This document shows, piece by piece, positions 24,501 to 36,085 of a stretch of 64,000 nucleotides of DNA (its first letter is position 1; each line of letters starts with the position of its first letter). The stretch covers positions 111,354,189-111,418,188 of the forward strand of contig NC_058523.1 of NCBI RefSeq assembly GCF_904849725.1, read 5' to 3'. Origin of the DNA: Hordeum vulgare subsp. vulgare. Taxonomy: Eukaryota; Streptophyta; Magnoliopsida; Poales; Poaceae. The notes below the pieces were generated by a model that was not told the DNA's origin, made no database searches, and was given only the letters and a program-made list of their open reading frames with translations. Position numbers and translations under genes: made by a program.

Positions 24501-25365
24501 TGAATATTATATACTTAGCTTGTTTTCCTCTAAAATGGGATAATTAGCCCATTTAGCTCCAAAAAGACATAATTAGGTAATTTAGCTGCAACAAGAGGAG
24601 AAGAGGAGAAGAAATAGGCAAAATGAAAAGAAAGAAGAAGAAGAAGAAGAAGAAGAGAAGAAGGAGAAGGAGGAGGAGGAGGAGAAGGCCAAGGACCTTC
24701 TAGTCCTTCTACTCCTCCTCCTTCTCCTCCTTCTTGATTTCTTCTTCTCATCCTCCTCCTCCTCTTTCTTCTCCTCTTTCATATTATCCTTGCTTTAATT
24801 TCCCCAACAATGACATAATTAGCCCATTTAGCTCCAAAATACCATAATAAGCTAAAATGGCATAAGAACCTTGGTTAGCTCATGAATATTATATACTTAG
24901 CTTGTTTTCCTCTAAAATGGGATGATTAACCCATTTAGCTCCAAAAAGATATAATTAGGTAATTTATCTCCAACAAGAGGACAAGAGGAGAAGAAATAGG
25001 CAAAATGAAAAGAAAGAAGAAGAATAAGAAGAAGAAGAAGAGAAGAAGGAGAAGGAGGAGGAGGAGGAGGAGAAGGCCAAGGACCTTGTAGTCCTTCTCC
25101 TCCTCCTCCTTCTCCTCCTTCTCCTCCTTCTTCTTGATTTCTTCTTCTTCTCCTCCTCCTCCTCTTTCTTCTCCTCTTTCATATTATCCTTGCTTTAATT
25201 AACCCATTTAGCTCCAAAATGCCATAATAAGCTAAAAATGGCATAAGAACCTTGGTTAGCTCATGAATATTATATTCTTAGCTTGTTTTCCGCTAAAAAT
25301 GACATAATTAGCTGAAAACATCATATTGTGTTCTTCTTCTTACTTTGTTATTCACATTTTTGCAG
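18558..25365 (+). other. Putative 6.8-kb intron containing the foldback array
   Basis: A consensus donor (TACG followed by GTAAGT) sits at 18558, right after the last recognisable exon. Array units begin within about 20 bases. The next good acceptor, TTTTTGCAG, closes the array at 25365 and is conserved in CACTA-L at 15193. All other introns of this gene are under 90 bp, so this one has grown by about 80-fold through tandem amplification. The intron assignment is an inference from splice signals and position. Confidence 0.55.
18575..25300 (+). repeat. Tandem array of 17 foldback units of about 395 bp
   Basis: This is the same unit as at 1-15130. I counted 17 AAGGACCTTCTAGTCC-type centres from about 18755 to 25078. 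Unit variants are mixed and I saw no long near-identical higher-order block like the 5,591-bp one in the left array. The last unit degrades in both arrays in the same way (short AAAATGCCATAATAAGCTAAAAATGG-like end), which shows that the array margins are orthologous. Confidence 0.93.
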
Positions 25366-25409
25366 ATTGGATATACTACATGTATGGAAGCTTGCATTCA
25401 TGGAGTTGA
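25366..25409 (+). pseudogene. Terminal exon of the CACTA accessory gene
   Basis: The exon runs from the base after the acceptor to TGA at 25407-25409 in the same frame as its counterpart at 15194-15237. Only about 14 codons are present. The assignment depends on the giant intron being spliced. If it is not, this is simply conserved 3' sequence. Confidence 0.4.
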
Positions 25410-25665
25410 ACAATGTCGATGGATGAAGTTTGTATGTATATCATCTAGTTTTCATTTAAGTTGATGAAAAATGTCGAACTATATGTATATGTATATATGG
25501 ATAAACAGTGCAATACTTTGTATGTTGGTTCTTTCGATATATGGGGATGTACAATGATTTATATGTATATCATATATGTGTGGTGAATTATATATAAGTG
25601 TTGGCAAGTATATGTGTGGTGAACTATATATCATATATGTGTTGTAAATTATGTAAATGTGCTGT

Positions 25666-25668
<3 letters not shown>
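25410..25668 (+). other. AT-rich 3' UTR-like region of CACTA-R
   Basis: It matches 15238-15499 almost throughout. No coding potential was seen. Confidence 0.6.

Positions 25669-25749
<81 letters not shown>
25669..25749 (+). repeat. Compound (TA)n(TG)n microsatellite
   Basis: About 16 TA repeats are followed by about 24 TG repeats. It is the counterpart of 15500-15565 but longer. Confidence 0.97.
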
Positions 25750-25753
<4 letters not shown>

Positions 25754-25791
25754 GAAATAATATAAAACAAAAAAAACAGCTACTATATGGG

Positions 25792-26424
25792 CTCTTTGCC
25801 GTCTGCCAGCTGATGGCAAAGACCTGTGCCATCAGCTGGCAGATGGCAAAGGTGCCACATGGCACCCAGCTGTGCATCCTGGGGTGTCTATATAGGCTCT
25901 TTGCCGTCAGCCTCCAGGGTGGGCAGACGACAAAGAAGAGGGCACACAGGAGGGGGGGAGGAGGAGGGAGACGGGAAAGAGTGGAGGGGGGAGGCAGACG
26001 GGAAAGAGTGGAGGGGGAGGGGAGGAGGAGGCAGACGGCAAAGATGAAGGGGGATGCAGACGGCAAAGAGTGGAGGGGGGGGAGGAGGAGCCAGACGGAA
26101 AGATAAAGGGGGAGGCAGACGGCAAAGATAAAGGGGGAGGCAGACGACAAAGCCTCCGTTAACCCCTAACGGAGGCAACGCCTGTCGGCTGCCATCTCGA
26201 GCACGTTGCCGACTGCTCCTAAGGAAAGCTGACGGCAAACAGCTTTGCCGTCCGCTTTGGGTGGGGGGGGCAGACGGCAAAGAAGGTCCTATGTCGTCGT
26301 AGGCTGACGCAGAAATTTTGCCGGTCGTGAGAATCTTTGCCGTCCGCAGTTTTGTCTTTGTCGTCCGGGGTTTTGTCTTTGCCGTCTGTGATGGCAGACG
26401 ACAAAGAAGCTGATTCCTGTAGTG
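25792..26424 (+). repeat. CACTA 3' subterminal repeats and terminal inverted repeat
   Basis: The region has many GACGGCAAA/TTTGCCGTC motifs in both orientations. A 24-bp inverted repeat (25795-25818 with 25827-25850, one mismatch, 8-base loop) opens it. A second palindrome, CCTCCGTTA/TAACGGAGG, lies at 26152-26174, and a further foldback CTTTGCCGTCTG/CAGACGACAAAG at about 26378-26407 adjoins the terminus. The terminal inverted repeat occupies 26409-26424. These motifs are the likely binding sites for the CACTA transposition complex. Confidence 0.9.
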
Positions 26425-28871
26425 TTGCTAGAGTTGCTGCTAGACGTGATGATACTTGTGAAACTGCTGATACTATTGAAGTAGAACCTACTATTATGCC
26501 TCTTATGCCTCATACGTGCTATGTTATGGAGGGAGAGATAGTTGAGGACTTTCTTGCGTGTAAGGATAGCTATGATGTTGATAAATTACTGCGCAAGTGC
26601 AAAGAAAAATCTCTGAACGCTAGGATGAAATACGACTCGAAGTTTGCCACTTCACCTATCTTTGTGACCGATAAGGATTATGAATTCTCTGTCGACCCTG
26701 AGTTAATCACTCTGGTCGAATTTGATCCTTTTCACGGTTATGAGTCTGAAACGGTTGTAGCCCATCTTACCAAACTGCATGATATAGCCACCCTATTCAC
26801 TAGTGAGGAAAAGATTCGCCACTACTACATGCTCAAGTTGTTTCCTTTCTCGCTAAAGGATGATGCTAAGACCTGGTTCACTTCTCTTGCTCCTGGTTGT
26901 GTGCGTAGCCCCCAGGATATGGTCTACTACATCTCTAAAAATATTTCCCTGCCCATAAGAAGCAAGCTGCCTTGCAGGAAATATACAACTTTGCTCAAGC
27001 TGAAGAAGAGAGTCTCCCACAAGCTTGGGGGAGGCTCGTCCAGCTAATGAATGCTTTGCCTGATCACCCTCTTGAGAAGAATGAAATACTTGATATCTTC
27101 TATAATGGACTTACTAATGCTTCCAAAGACCACCTAGATAGTTGTGTCGGTAGTGTTTTTAGGGAACGAACCGTAGAACAAGCTGAGATTCTACTGAGTA
27201 ACACCTTGTGCAATGAAAATGCTTGGACTATTTTTGAACCACCTCCTAAGACAACTCCGAAGAAAAGAGGTATTCTATTCCTCTGTCCTGAAGATATGCA
27301 AGAAGCCAAGAAATATATGTGAGAGAAAGGCATTGAATCTGAAGATGTCAAAAATCTACCACCTATCGAAGAGATCCATGGTCTCGATAACCCGATACAG
27401 ATAGTACAAGTAAATTCTCTGCGTAGGTTTGATGAGAGTGATATTACTTTTGATAAACCTTCTAGCTTATGCATGGATGAATTTGATAACTTCATTGCCA
27501 AACAACAGAGTTTCAATGAGTATGTTAGCAGACAATTGGAAAAGAATGCTCGTATGCTTAGTCATTGAAGTGCTTGTGTGGACAGAAACGTCAATGATCT
27601 TAAGCTTCTGAGTAAACATGCCTCTATGGTTACTACTCAAGTAGAACAAGTACTTAAAGCTCAGAATGACTTGCTCAATGAGTTGAATGACAATTCTGTC
27701 AGAGTCATCACTAGAGGCGGTAGAATGACCCAAGAACCTTTGTATCCTGAGGGTCATCCGAAGAGAATTGAACAAGATTTGCAAGGAGTTAGCGGTGACG
27801 CACCTAGTCATCCTAGAAAGAAGAAGAAAGATGATAGGAACGTGCACGCTAGCAACCCTGTTCCTGCTACACCTGAGAGTCCAATCGATGCCTCTGTCTC
27901 TGATGCTGAAACACAATCTGGTGATGAACATGAGCCTAATGATAATATCAATAGTGATGTTCATGAAGATGCTCAACCTATCAATGAAAAGGATGTGGAG
28001 ATTGAACCTGATCTTGATAACCCACAGCCTAAGAATAGAAGATACGATAAGAATAACTTCACTGCTAGGAAGCATGGTAAAGAAAGGGATCCATGGGTTC
28101 GGAAACCTACGCCCTTTCCTCCCAAACCATCCAAGAAAAAGGATGATGAGGATTTTGAGCGATTCGTTGAAATGATCAGACCTGTCTTTCTGCAAATGCG
28201 TCTGACAGATATGCTCAAAATGTCTCTGTATGCTAAGTACATGAAAGATATTGTGACTAATAAGAGGAGGATACCTGAGGTTGAGATTTCCGCCATGCTC
28301 GCTAATTATACCTTCAAGGGTGGAACTCTGAAGAAACTAGGTGATCCTTGTGTGTCCACTATACCTTGCTCCATTAAAGGCAACTACGTTAGAACTGCAT
28401 TATGCGACCTTGGAGCCGGTGTTAGTGTTATGCCTCTCTCTCTTTATCGTAGACTCGAACTGGATAAGTTGACACCCACTGAAATCTCTCTGCAAATGGC
28501 CGACCAATCAACTGCTTTCCCTATCGGCATTTGCGAGGATGTGCCTCTTGTGGTTGCTAACACCACTATCTTAACAGACTTTGTTATCTTGGATATTCTC
28601 GAGGACGATGCCATGGCTGTCATCCTCGGAAGACCCTTTTTAAACACCGCAGGGGCTGTTATAGATTGCAACAAAGGCAATGTCACTTTCCATGTCAACG
28701 GTAATGAGCATACGGTGCACTTTCCGAAGAAACAATATCGAGTACATTGCATCAATGCTATCAAAAACCTTTATCGATTTTATTGGGACCTTTGAATGCC
28801 CTATACCTCGTGTCAAGATGAAGTATGATTTGCTTGTTGGGAAGATACACATGCCCATTGAGGTGACCTAG
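26425..28871 (+). pseudogene. Gypsy gag and aspartic protease, broken (copy 1)
   Basis: Gag would form the retroelement core and the protease would process it. The N-terminal part was removed by the CACTA insertion. The capsid-like portion includes FSLKDDAKTWF and LQEIYNFAQ-type phrases typical of plant Gypsy gag. A one-base loss near 26935 shifts frame relative to copy 2, and in-frame TGA codons lie at 27320-27322 and 27566-27568. From 27578 an uninterrupted frame of about 405 codons runs through a charged linker (KKKKDD, acidic repeats) to the protease with the D-L-G-A active-site motif (CDLGAGVSVMP, near 28405) and the ILGRPFLNTAGAVID strand (near 28622). A frameshift near 28785 separates the last 25 codons, ending at 28871. 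Confidence 0.85.
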
Positions 28872-31072
28872 CGACTATTCGAAAATTCTCCGTTCTCTTT
28901 TGCGATTCGAGAAGTTTTGTCGAGAGGATTTGATCAACCCCATTGACGGATTTCTTTCAATGACCATGATATGGATGAATCAAGGAGTCACAAACCTCTA
29001 TTCCAGGCTTTCACTTTCTCGTTTGCTTAGAAGAAAAATGATAGATTTACTTAAGTTTTCCCCGTTTTCTGTTTTAGCGTCCGATAGAAAAGTACCCCAG
29101 AGCTGGTTATTTCCCTCCTTGGGAGTAGACCAACTTAGGCCAAAAGCCTAAGCTTGGGGGAGTACGTGTTCTCACCGACTTTACATTCTTGCTTATGCTT
29201 TCGCTTTGTTAGCCGGTGATCACACTTTGCCACTGTATCATCCATGCTAGTTTATTTTCTTTTTCTCGTTTTCTTTTCGTGTGTCTGTCTAGTTTGAGAA
29301 AAACCAAATTTTTTTTCTTCTTTTGCTTGTTGGGAGCTTTCCCGTGTAGATAGTTTTCTTTTTGTTTGGGTCAAGGTAGAAGATATTGGTTACAATGTTT
29401 AGTGGCTCTTGCATGCATACCTGTTTAGCTTTCAAAGGGCCATATTACTTTGTCTTCTCCTTTGTGTTTGCCTGCAGATTCCAGCGTTGTCCAATGCACG
29501 AGCACGCTTATTATTGTTCACATCGTTCGGTCGTGCAAGTGAAAGGCAATAATGATGATACATGATGAAGTGACTGAGCCTAGAAAAGCTGGTATGAACT
29601 CGGTCTATTTTGTTTTTGTAAATATGACTAGCTCATCATGCCTGATTCAGCTTTGTTGTGAGAGAAACTTGTTTGCAACAAAAACTTAGAGATCATTGTT
29701 GTGTATGCCATGCTTACTTAACTAGGAGATTATAATGGTTTGACTTGGATGCCCAAATGAATGTTGAGATGACTGTGTTGTAGAATGATAGGATGATATC
29801 CTCCTTTGAATGATTCAAGTGGCTTGACTTGGCGCATGTTCACGCATGTTGTTGAAACAAAATCAATATAGCCTCTATGATGTTCATGTTCATGGTGATT
29901 TATGTCCTACTCATGCTTGCACTCAATGCTAGTTAATCTCAGTGCATTTTGATGACTGTTGTCGCTCTCTAGTTGGTCGCTTCCCAGTATTTTGCTAGCC
30001 TTCACTTGTACTAAGCGGGAATACTGCTTGTGCATCCACTTCCATAAACCGAAAGTTATGCCAAATGAGTCCACCATACCTACCTATGTGCGGTATCTAC
30101 CTGCCGTTCCAAGTAAATTTGCATGTGCCACTCTCTAAATCTTCAAGAAATAATCTGTTCTGCATGCCCGAACCGCTCATGTGGTGACAGGGGGTATTGG
30201 TATCTTCCATGCTAGGCGTGTTATCCTCGGTATGTGTTTATTCACTATCACTCACGAGAAAGGGGCCGGTAATTGGAATTCCCAGTTCCATGCTCAAATC
30301 GAAAAGATAATTACAAACAAAACTCCCCCACGATTGATGTTGGTATGGACGGTACCTGAGGATTCGGCTAGCCGTGGAGTGTGATTGATTGGTGGTGGGG
30401 GACTCAAAACTTTACTTTTCTATTTGGGAACCGCCTATAGCATGTGTAGCATGGAAGATGTTGAGAACTCTTAGTCATTGCATTGACAATGAAAGCATGC
30501 CACCCAAAATTATTATCTCTGTTTTCAAAGCTTGAGCTCTGGCACCTCTGCAAATCAATGCTTCCCTCTGCGAAGGGCCTGTCTATTTATGTTCCTGTTG
30601 AGTCATCCTCCTCTTGCAAAAGAACCAAGTAGAGAGCACCTGTGTCATTTTTATGCTTTGCTTTTAACTATGTTGAGTATGACTGTGACTAGATCTTCAT
30701 TGCCTTGAATTACAATGTTTAGTCAATCCTTGGTCTTTGAAGGTGCTATGAATTTATGTTTTGCGGTCTCAGAAAGAGCTAGTGAGATACCATCTATTTG
30801 TACTGCTTCATGCTTGTTTTGATTGAAGTGTTGACGTTTGAGACTTATTATTATTTGCTCGCTAGCTGATTATGCCATTGATATGAGTTTACCGTGAGAC
30901 CTAGATGTCATTTGCTTATGTGGTTTGCTAGTGATCTTGCTGAAACTCTAGATATGAGTTAGACATAGTTGCAACAACAAGATCAAACAGAGTTCGTCAA
31001 AGTTTTCATTTGTCTCTTTCAGTTTGTCGACTGAATTGCTTGAGGACAAACAAGGCTTTAAGCTTGGGGAGT
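28872..31072 (+). other. Gypsy 3' non-coding internal region (copy 1)
   Basis: No ORF of note occurs over 2.2 kb. A remnant of the C-terminus of the extra ORF remains at about 29085-29150 (AGYFPSLGVDQ phrase). GCTTGGGGGAG occurs at about 29151-29162 and again just before the LTR (31062-31072), where it serves as the polypurine tract. The region aligns with 37140-39112. Confidence 0.8.
31062..31072 (+). promoter_or_regulatory. Polypurine tract of the Gypsy element
   Basis: GCTTGGGGAG lies immediately before the LTR start TGATACGCC at 31073, the expected place for plus-strand DNA priming. Confidence 0.8.
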
Positions 31073-32654
31073 TGATACGCCTCCGTCGTATCTACTTTTC
31101 CGAACAATTTTGCCCTTGTTTTGGACTCTAATTTGCATGATTTGAATGGAACTAACCCGGACTGACGCTGTTTTCAGCACAATTGCCATGGTGTTGTTTT
31201 TGTGCAGAAATAAAAGTTCTCGGAATGTCCTGAAAATTTATGGAGATTTTTTCTGGAATAAAAAAAATACCCGCGCAAAGATCCACCGGAGGGGGCGTGC
31301 CACTGGTCCACAAGCCCACAGGCCGCAGCCACCCCCTAGGCCACGCTGTGAGGGCTTGTGGGGCCCACGTGGCACCATCGCCCCCAAACTCAGTTCTATA
31401 TCTTCCGTTTCGCCCTGAAAAAATTAGGGAGAAGGTTTCATCGCGTTTTACGATACGGAGGCGCCGCCACCTCCTGTTCTTCATCTGGAGGGCAGATCTG
31501 GAGTCCGTTTCGGGCTCCGGAGAGGGGAAATCGTCGCCATCGTCGTCATCAACCTTCCTCCATCCACAATTCCATGATGCTCTTCATCTTTCGTGAGTTA
31601 TCTCATCGTAGGCTTGCTGGACGATGATGAGTTGGATGAGATCTATCATGTAATCGAGTTAGTTTTTGATGGGGATTGATCTCTAGTATCCACTATGTTC
31701 TAGATTAATGTTGCTACTACTTGGTTGTGCTTAATGCTTGTCACTAGGGCCCGAGTGCCATGATTTCAGATCTGAACCTGTTATGTTGTCGCCAATATAT
31801 GTGTGTTTTTGATCCTATCTTGCAAGTTGTAGTCACCTACTATGTGTTATGACCCGACAACCCTGGAGTGACAATAGCCGGAACCACTCCTGGAGATGAC
31901 CATAGTATGAGGAGTTCATGTATTCACCGCGTGTTAATGTGTTGGTCCGCTTCTTTATTAAAAGGAGAACCTTATTATCCCGTAGATTCCATTAGGACCC
32001 CGCTACCACAGGGAGGGATGGACAATAGATGTCATGCAAGTTCTTTTCCCTAAGCACGTATGACTACATACGGAATACATGCCTACATTAGATTGATGAA
32101 CGGGAGCTAGTTACATATCTCTCCGTGTTATAGCTGTTACATGATGAATCACATCCGGCATAATCATCCATCACCGATCCACTGCCTACGAGTCTTTTAC
32201 TACTGGTCCTCGCTACGTTACTTTGTCTAGGCTTGTCCCTTGCTACAAAAGGGATTGGGCCACTTTGCTACTACTGTTGCTACTGCTGTTACTTTGTTGT
32301 TGCTGCTACTTCTATTCCTTGCTACTTCGCTGTTACTTGTTGCAAGATCTTTTCCGACACTGTTGTCGGGGAAGAATAGTTACTCGCCCACGTGCAGCTT
32401 ACTGGTGCCATTGATACAACAGTTAGGAATAGTCTGCCTTGTCAACAGATCGTTTCTCGCATCGTTGTTATCATACTACTTTGCTACTGATACTTTGCTT
32501 GCAGACACTAATCTTTCAGGCGTGGTTGAATCTGACACACTCAGCTGCTAAATTTGAGAATATTCTTTCGCTTCTCCTTTGGCGAACCAACAAATTTGGG
32601 TTGAATACTCTACCCTCGAAAACTGTTGTGATCCCCTATACTTGTGGGTTATCA
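31073..32654 (+). repeat. Gypsy LTR shared between two internal regions
   Basis: It begins TGATACGCCTCCGTCGTATC and ends TGTGGGTTATCA, giving the TGATA/TATCA terminal inverted repeat. Its first kilobase matches 39113-40100. It serves as the 3' LTR of internal region 1 and sits at the 5' side of region 2. No 5-bp target duplication is expected on either side, because retroelement DNA continues on both. A CTG/CTA-rich triplet stretch lies at 32260-32345. Confidence 0.88.
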
Positions 32655-35283
32655 GTAAAGAACTGCCATCTAGCTCTGCACTTGATTCAGCTTCCGTTAT
32701 TAGTAATTTTGCGACATCACCTCCTGCTAGAAATCTTGATATGTCGCATGTGCTTGATGATGCTACTTCTGCTGCCTATGATGCTTATGATGATGCTATG
32801 CTTGATATTGCTTTGCCACTAGGTGCATTCCTTGATGCACAAACTGCTAGAGTTGCTGCTAGATGTGATGATACTTCTGAAACTACTGATACTATTGAAG
32901 TAGAACCTGCTATTATACCTGAATTGCCCGTTATGCCTGAGCGTTATGTTATGGAGGGAGAGATAGCTGAGGATTTTCTTGCGTGTAAGGATAGCTATGA
33001 TGTTGAGAAATTACTGCGCAAGTGGAAAGAAAAATCTCTGAACGCTAGGATGAAATACGACCCGAAGTTTGCCACTTCGCCTATCTTTGTGACCGATAAG
33101 GATTATGAATTCTCTATCGACCCTGAGTTAATCACTCTGGTCGAATCTGATCCTTTTCACGGTTATGAGTTTGAAATGGTTGTAGCCCATCTTACTAAAC
33201 TGCACGATATAGCCACCCTATTCACTAGTGAGGAAAAGATTCGCCACTACTATATCCTTAAGTTGTTTCCTTTCTCGCTAAAGGATGATGCTAAGACCTG
33301 GTTCACTTCTCTTGCTCCTGGTTGTGTGCGTAGCCCCCAGGATATGGTCTACTACTTCTCTGAAAAATATTTCCCTGCCCATAAGAAGCAAGTTGCCTTG
33401 CAGGAAATATACAACTTTGCACAAGTTGAAGAAGAGAGTCTCCCACAAGCTTGGGGGAGGCTTATCCAGCTACTGAATGCTTTGTCTGATCACCCTCTTG
33501 AGAAGAATGAAATACTTGATATCTTCTATAATGGACTTACCGATGCTTCCAAAGACCACCTAGATAGTTGTGTCGGTTGTGTTTTTAGGGAACAAACTGT
33601 TGAACAAGCTGAGATTCTACTGAATAACATCTTGTGCAACGAGAATGCTTGGACTATTCCCGAACCACCTCCTAAGCCAACTCCGAAGAAAAGAGGTATT
33701 CTATTCCTCAGTCCTGAAGATATGCAAGAAGCTAAGAAATCTATGCAAGAGAAAGGCATTAAATCTGAAGAAGTCAAAAATCTACCACCTATCGAAGAGA
33801 TCCATGGTCTTGATAACCCGATACACGTAGTTGAAGTAAATTCTCTATGTAGATTCGATGAGAGTGATATTCCTTTTGATAAGCCTGCTAGCTTATGCCT
33901 GGATGAATTTGATAACTTCATTGCCAAACAACAGAGTTTTAATGATTATGTTAGCAGACAATTGGAACATAATGCTCGTATGCTTAGTCATTTAAGTGCT
34001 TGTGTGGACAGAAATGTCAATGATCTTAAGCTCTTGAGTAAACATGCTTCTATGGTTACTACTCAAGTAGAACAAGTACTTAAGGCTCAGAATGACTTGC
34101 TCAATGAGTTCAATGACAATTATGTCAGAGTCGTCACTAGAGGCGGTAGAATGACCCAGGAACCCTTGTATCCCGAGGGTCATCCGAAGAGAATTGAACA
34201 AGATTCTCAAGGAGTTAGCACTGATGCACCTTTTCATCCTAGAAAGAAGAAGAAAGATGATAGGAACCTGCACGCTAGCAACCCTGTTGCTACTACACCT
34301 GAGAGTCCAAACGATGTCTGTGTCTCTGATGCTGAAACACAATCTGGTGATGAACATGAGCCTAATGATGATATCAATAGTGATGTTCATGAAGATGCTC
34401 AACCTAGCAATGATAAGGATGTGGAGATTGAACCAGTTGATCTTGATAGCCCACAACCTAAGAATAAGAGATACGATAAGAATGACCTTGCTGCTAGGAA
34501 GCATGGTAAAGAAAGGGAACCATGGGTTTAGAAACCCAAGCCCTTTCCTCCCAAACAATCCAAGAAAAAGGATGATGAGGATTTCAAGCGATTCGTTGAA
34601 ATGATTAGACCCGTCTTTCTGCAAATGCGTTTGACAGATATGCTCAAAATGTCTCCGTATGTTAAGTACATGAAGGATATTGTGACTAATAAGAGGAGGA
34701 TACCTGAGGTTGAGATTTCCACCATGCTTGGGTGGAACTCCTAAGAAACTAGGTGATCCCGGTGTGCCCACTATACCTTGCTCCATTAAAGGCAACTACG
34801 TTAGAACTGCTTTATGGGACCTTGGAGCTGGTGTTAGTGTTATGCCTCTCTCTCTTTATCGTATACTTGAACTGGATAAGTTGACACCCACTGAAATCTC
34901 TGTGCAAATGGCCGACAAATCATCTGCTTTCCCTATCGGCATTTGCGAGGATGTGCCTGTTGTGGTTGCGAACGTCACTATCTTAACAGACTTTGTTATT
35001 CTGGATATTCCCGAGGACGATGCCATGGCAGTCATCCTCGGAAGGCCCTTTTTAAACACTGCAGGGGCTGTTATAGATTGCAACAAAGGCAATGTCACTT
35101 TCCGTGTCAACGGTAATGAGCATACGGTGCACTTTCCGAAGAAACAATATCAAGTACATTGCATCAATGCTATAAAAAAACTTCATCGATTCTTATTGGG
35201 AGCTTTGAATGCCCTATTCCTCCTGTTAAGATGAAGTATGATTTGCTTGTTGGGGAGATACACATCCCCATTGAGGTAACCTA
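32579..35283 (+). pseudogene. Gypsy gag and aspartic protease, broken (copy 2), reading out of the LTR
   Basis: A 650-codon frame starts inside the last 76 bp of the LTR (ATG at 32579) and reads through the LTR end into gag, up to a TAG at 34529-34531. Gag phrases match copy 1 (YVMEGEIAEDFLACKDSYDV, SLKDDAKTWFTSL), followed by an acidic linker (SDAETQSGDEHEP). After the stop the frame continues, then a deletion of about 20 bp near 34726, relative to copy 1, shifts it. The protease continues at 34727-35231 with WDLGAGVSVMP (Asp retained) and ILGRPFLNTAGAVID. A further shift near 35185 leads to the common C-terminal phrase, whose frame ends at 35281-35283. The LTR-encoded first 26 residues are probably not ancestral; they follow from loss of the leader. 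Confidence 0.83.
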
Positions 35284-35504
35284 GTGACTCTTCGAAAATT
35301 CTCCGTTCTCTTTTGTGATTCAAAAAGGTTTGTCGAGGAGACTTGATCAACCTCATTGACGGATTTCTTTCGATGACCATGAGATGGATGAATCGAGGAG
35401 TCACAAACCTCTGTTCCAAGCTTTCACCTTCGGTTGCTTAGAAGAAAAATGATAGATTTAGTTTAGTTTTCCCTATTTTCTGTTTTAGCGTCCCGTGGAA
35501 AAGT

Positions 35505-36085
35505 ACCCCGAAAATAAAACTTCTCCGAACGTCGTGAAAATCAAGTATGATTTTTTTCTGGAATGTTTGAAAAATACTGAGACGAAGAGCTAGTCTGGGT
35601 GCTGCACCAGTGGACCACAAGCCCTGGAGGCGCAGGCACCCCCTGGCCGCGCCTACCTGGCTTGTGGGGCCCACATGCACCCCCTCCATTCATTCTAGCT
35701 CCCATCTGCTTCTCCTACCTCCATAAAAAATCGTTTCGCAGCTCAAACCCGTGTTCTTGCTCTTCTTGCTGGGATTTTCGATCTCCTTGCTCAAAGCACC
35801 ATTCTCCGAACTTTTTTGGGGAAATTACTCCTTGTTAAGTGACTCCTCCATTGGTCCAATTAGTTTTTGCTCTAGTGCCTTATACTTCGCGTAATTTTGC
35901 TACCTTGGTGACCCTGTTCTTGAGCTTTGCATGCTAATTTTAGATGGTCCCAAGTAGTTTTGATGCGTAATATGTCCTCTAGGAACTTGTGGGAGTAGTT
36001 GCTACGAGTTTTGTTGAGCCTTATTCACTCTTCCTTAGAATCACTAAAAAATTTAGAAATTTTCAGAGATAGGAAAAGGGAAAAG
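35505..36085 (+). other. LTR/leader-like segment inside Gypsy internal region 2
   Basis: The sequence after 35505 (AAAATAAAACTTCTCCGAACG) resembles the LTR stretch near 31206 and 39247 (AATAAAAGTTCTCGGAATG). It shares the following GC-rich GGCTTGTGGGGCCCAC phrase, but then diverges into a leader ahead of the ORF at 36086. It may be a decayed LTR promoter/leader that once drove the extra ORF. No clear ORF lies within it. Confidence 0.5.

Larger units (their letters stand above)
16165..26424 (+). mobile_element. CACTA DNA transposon, 5'-truncated (CACTA-R)
   Basis: The segment contains a decayed multi-exon gene (16165-18557), an intron filled with the foldback array, a terminal exon, a microsatellite, subterminal TTTGCCGTC repeats and a 3' end. 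Its last 16 bases read, on the opposite strand, CACTACAGGAATCAGC, which is a CACTA terminus. Gypsy gag sequence follows immediately and matches the uninterrupted copy near 32850. The three bases after the end are TTG, a candidate for one side of the 3-bp target duplication. The 5' half with the main transposase was lost at the BARE junction. Confidence 0.9.
26425..31072 (+). mobile_element. Gypsy LTR retrotransposon, internal region 1 (5'-truncated by CACTA-R)
   Basis: From the CACTA end onward the sequence follows 32854-39112 closely. It carries broken gag and protease, then about 2.2 kb of non-coding sequence ending in a polypurine tract before the LTR at 31073. No reverse transcriptase or integrase is seen, so it is non-autonomous or was derived from such an element. 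Relative to internal region 2 it lacks about 1.6 kb near position 29085. Confidence 0.9.

Noticed and set aside
32260..32345. CTG/CTA triplet tract in the Gypsy LTR as a coding repeat
   Set aside because: It lies within a non-coding LTR and the open frames there are low-complexity Leu/Cys strings.
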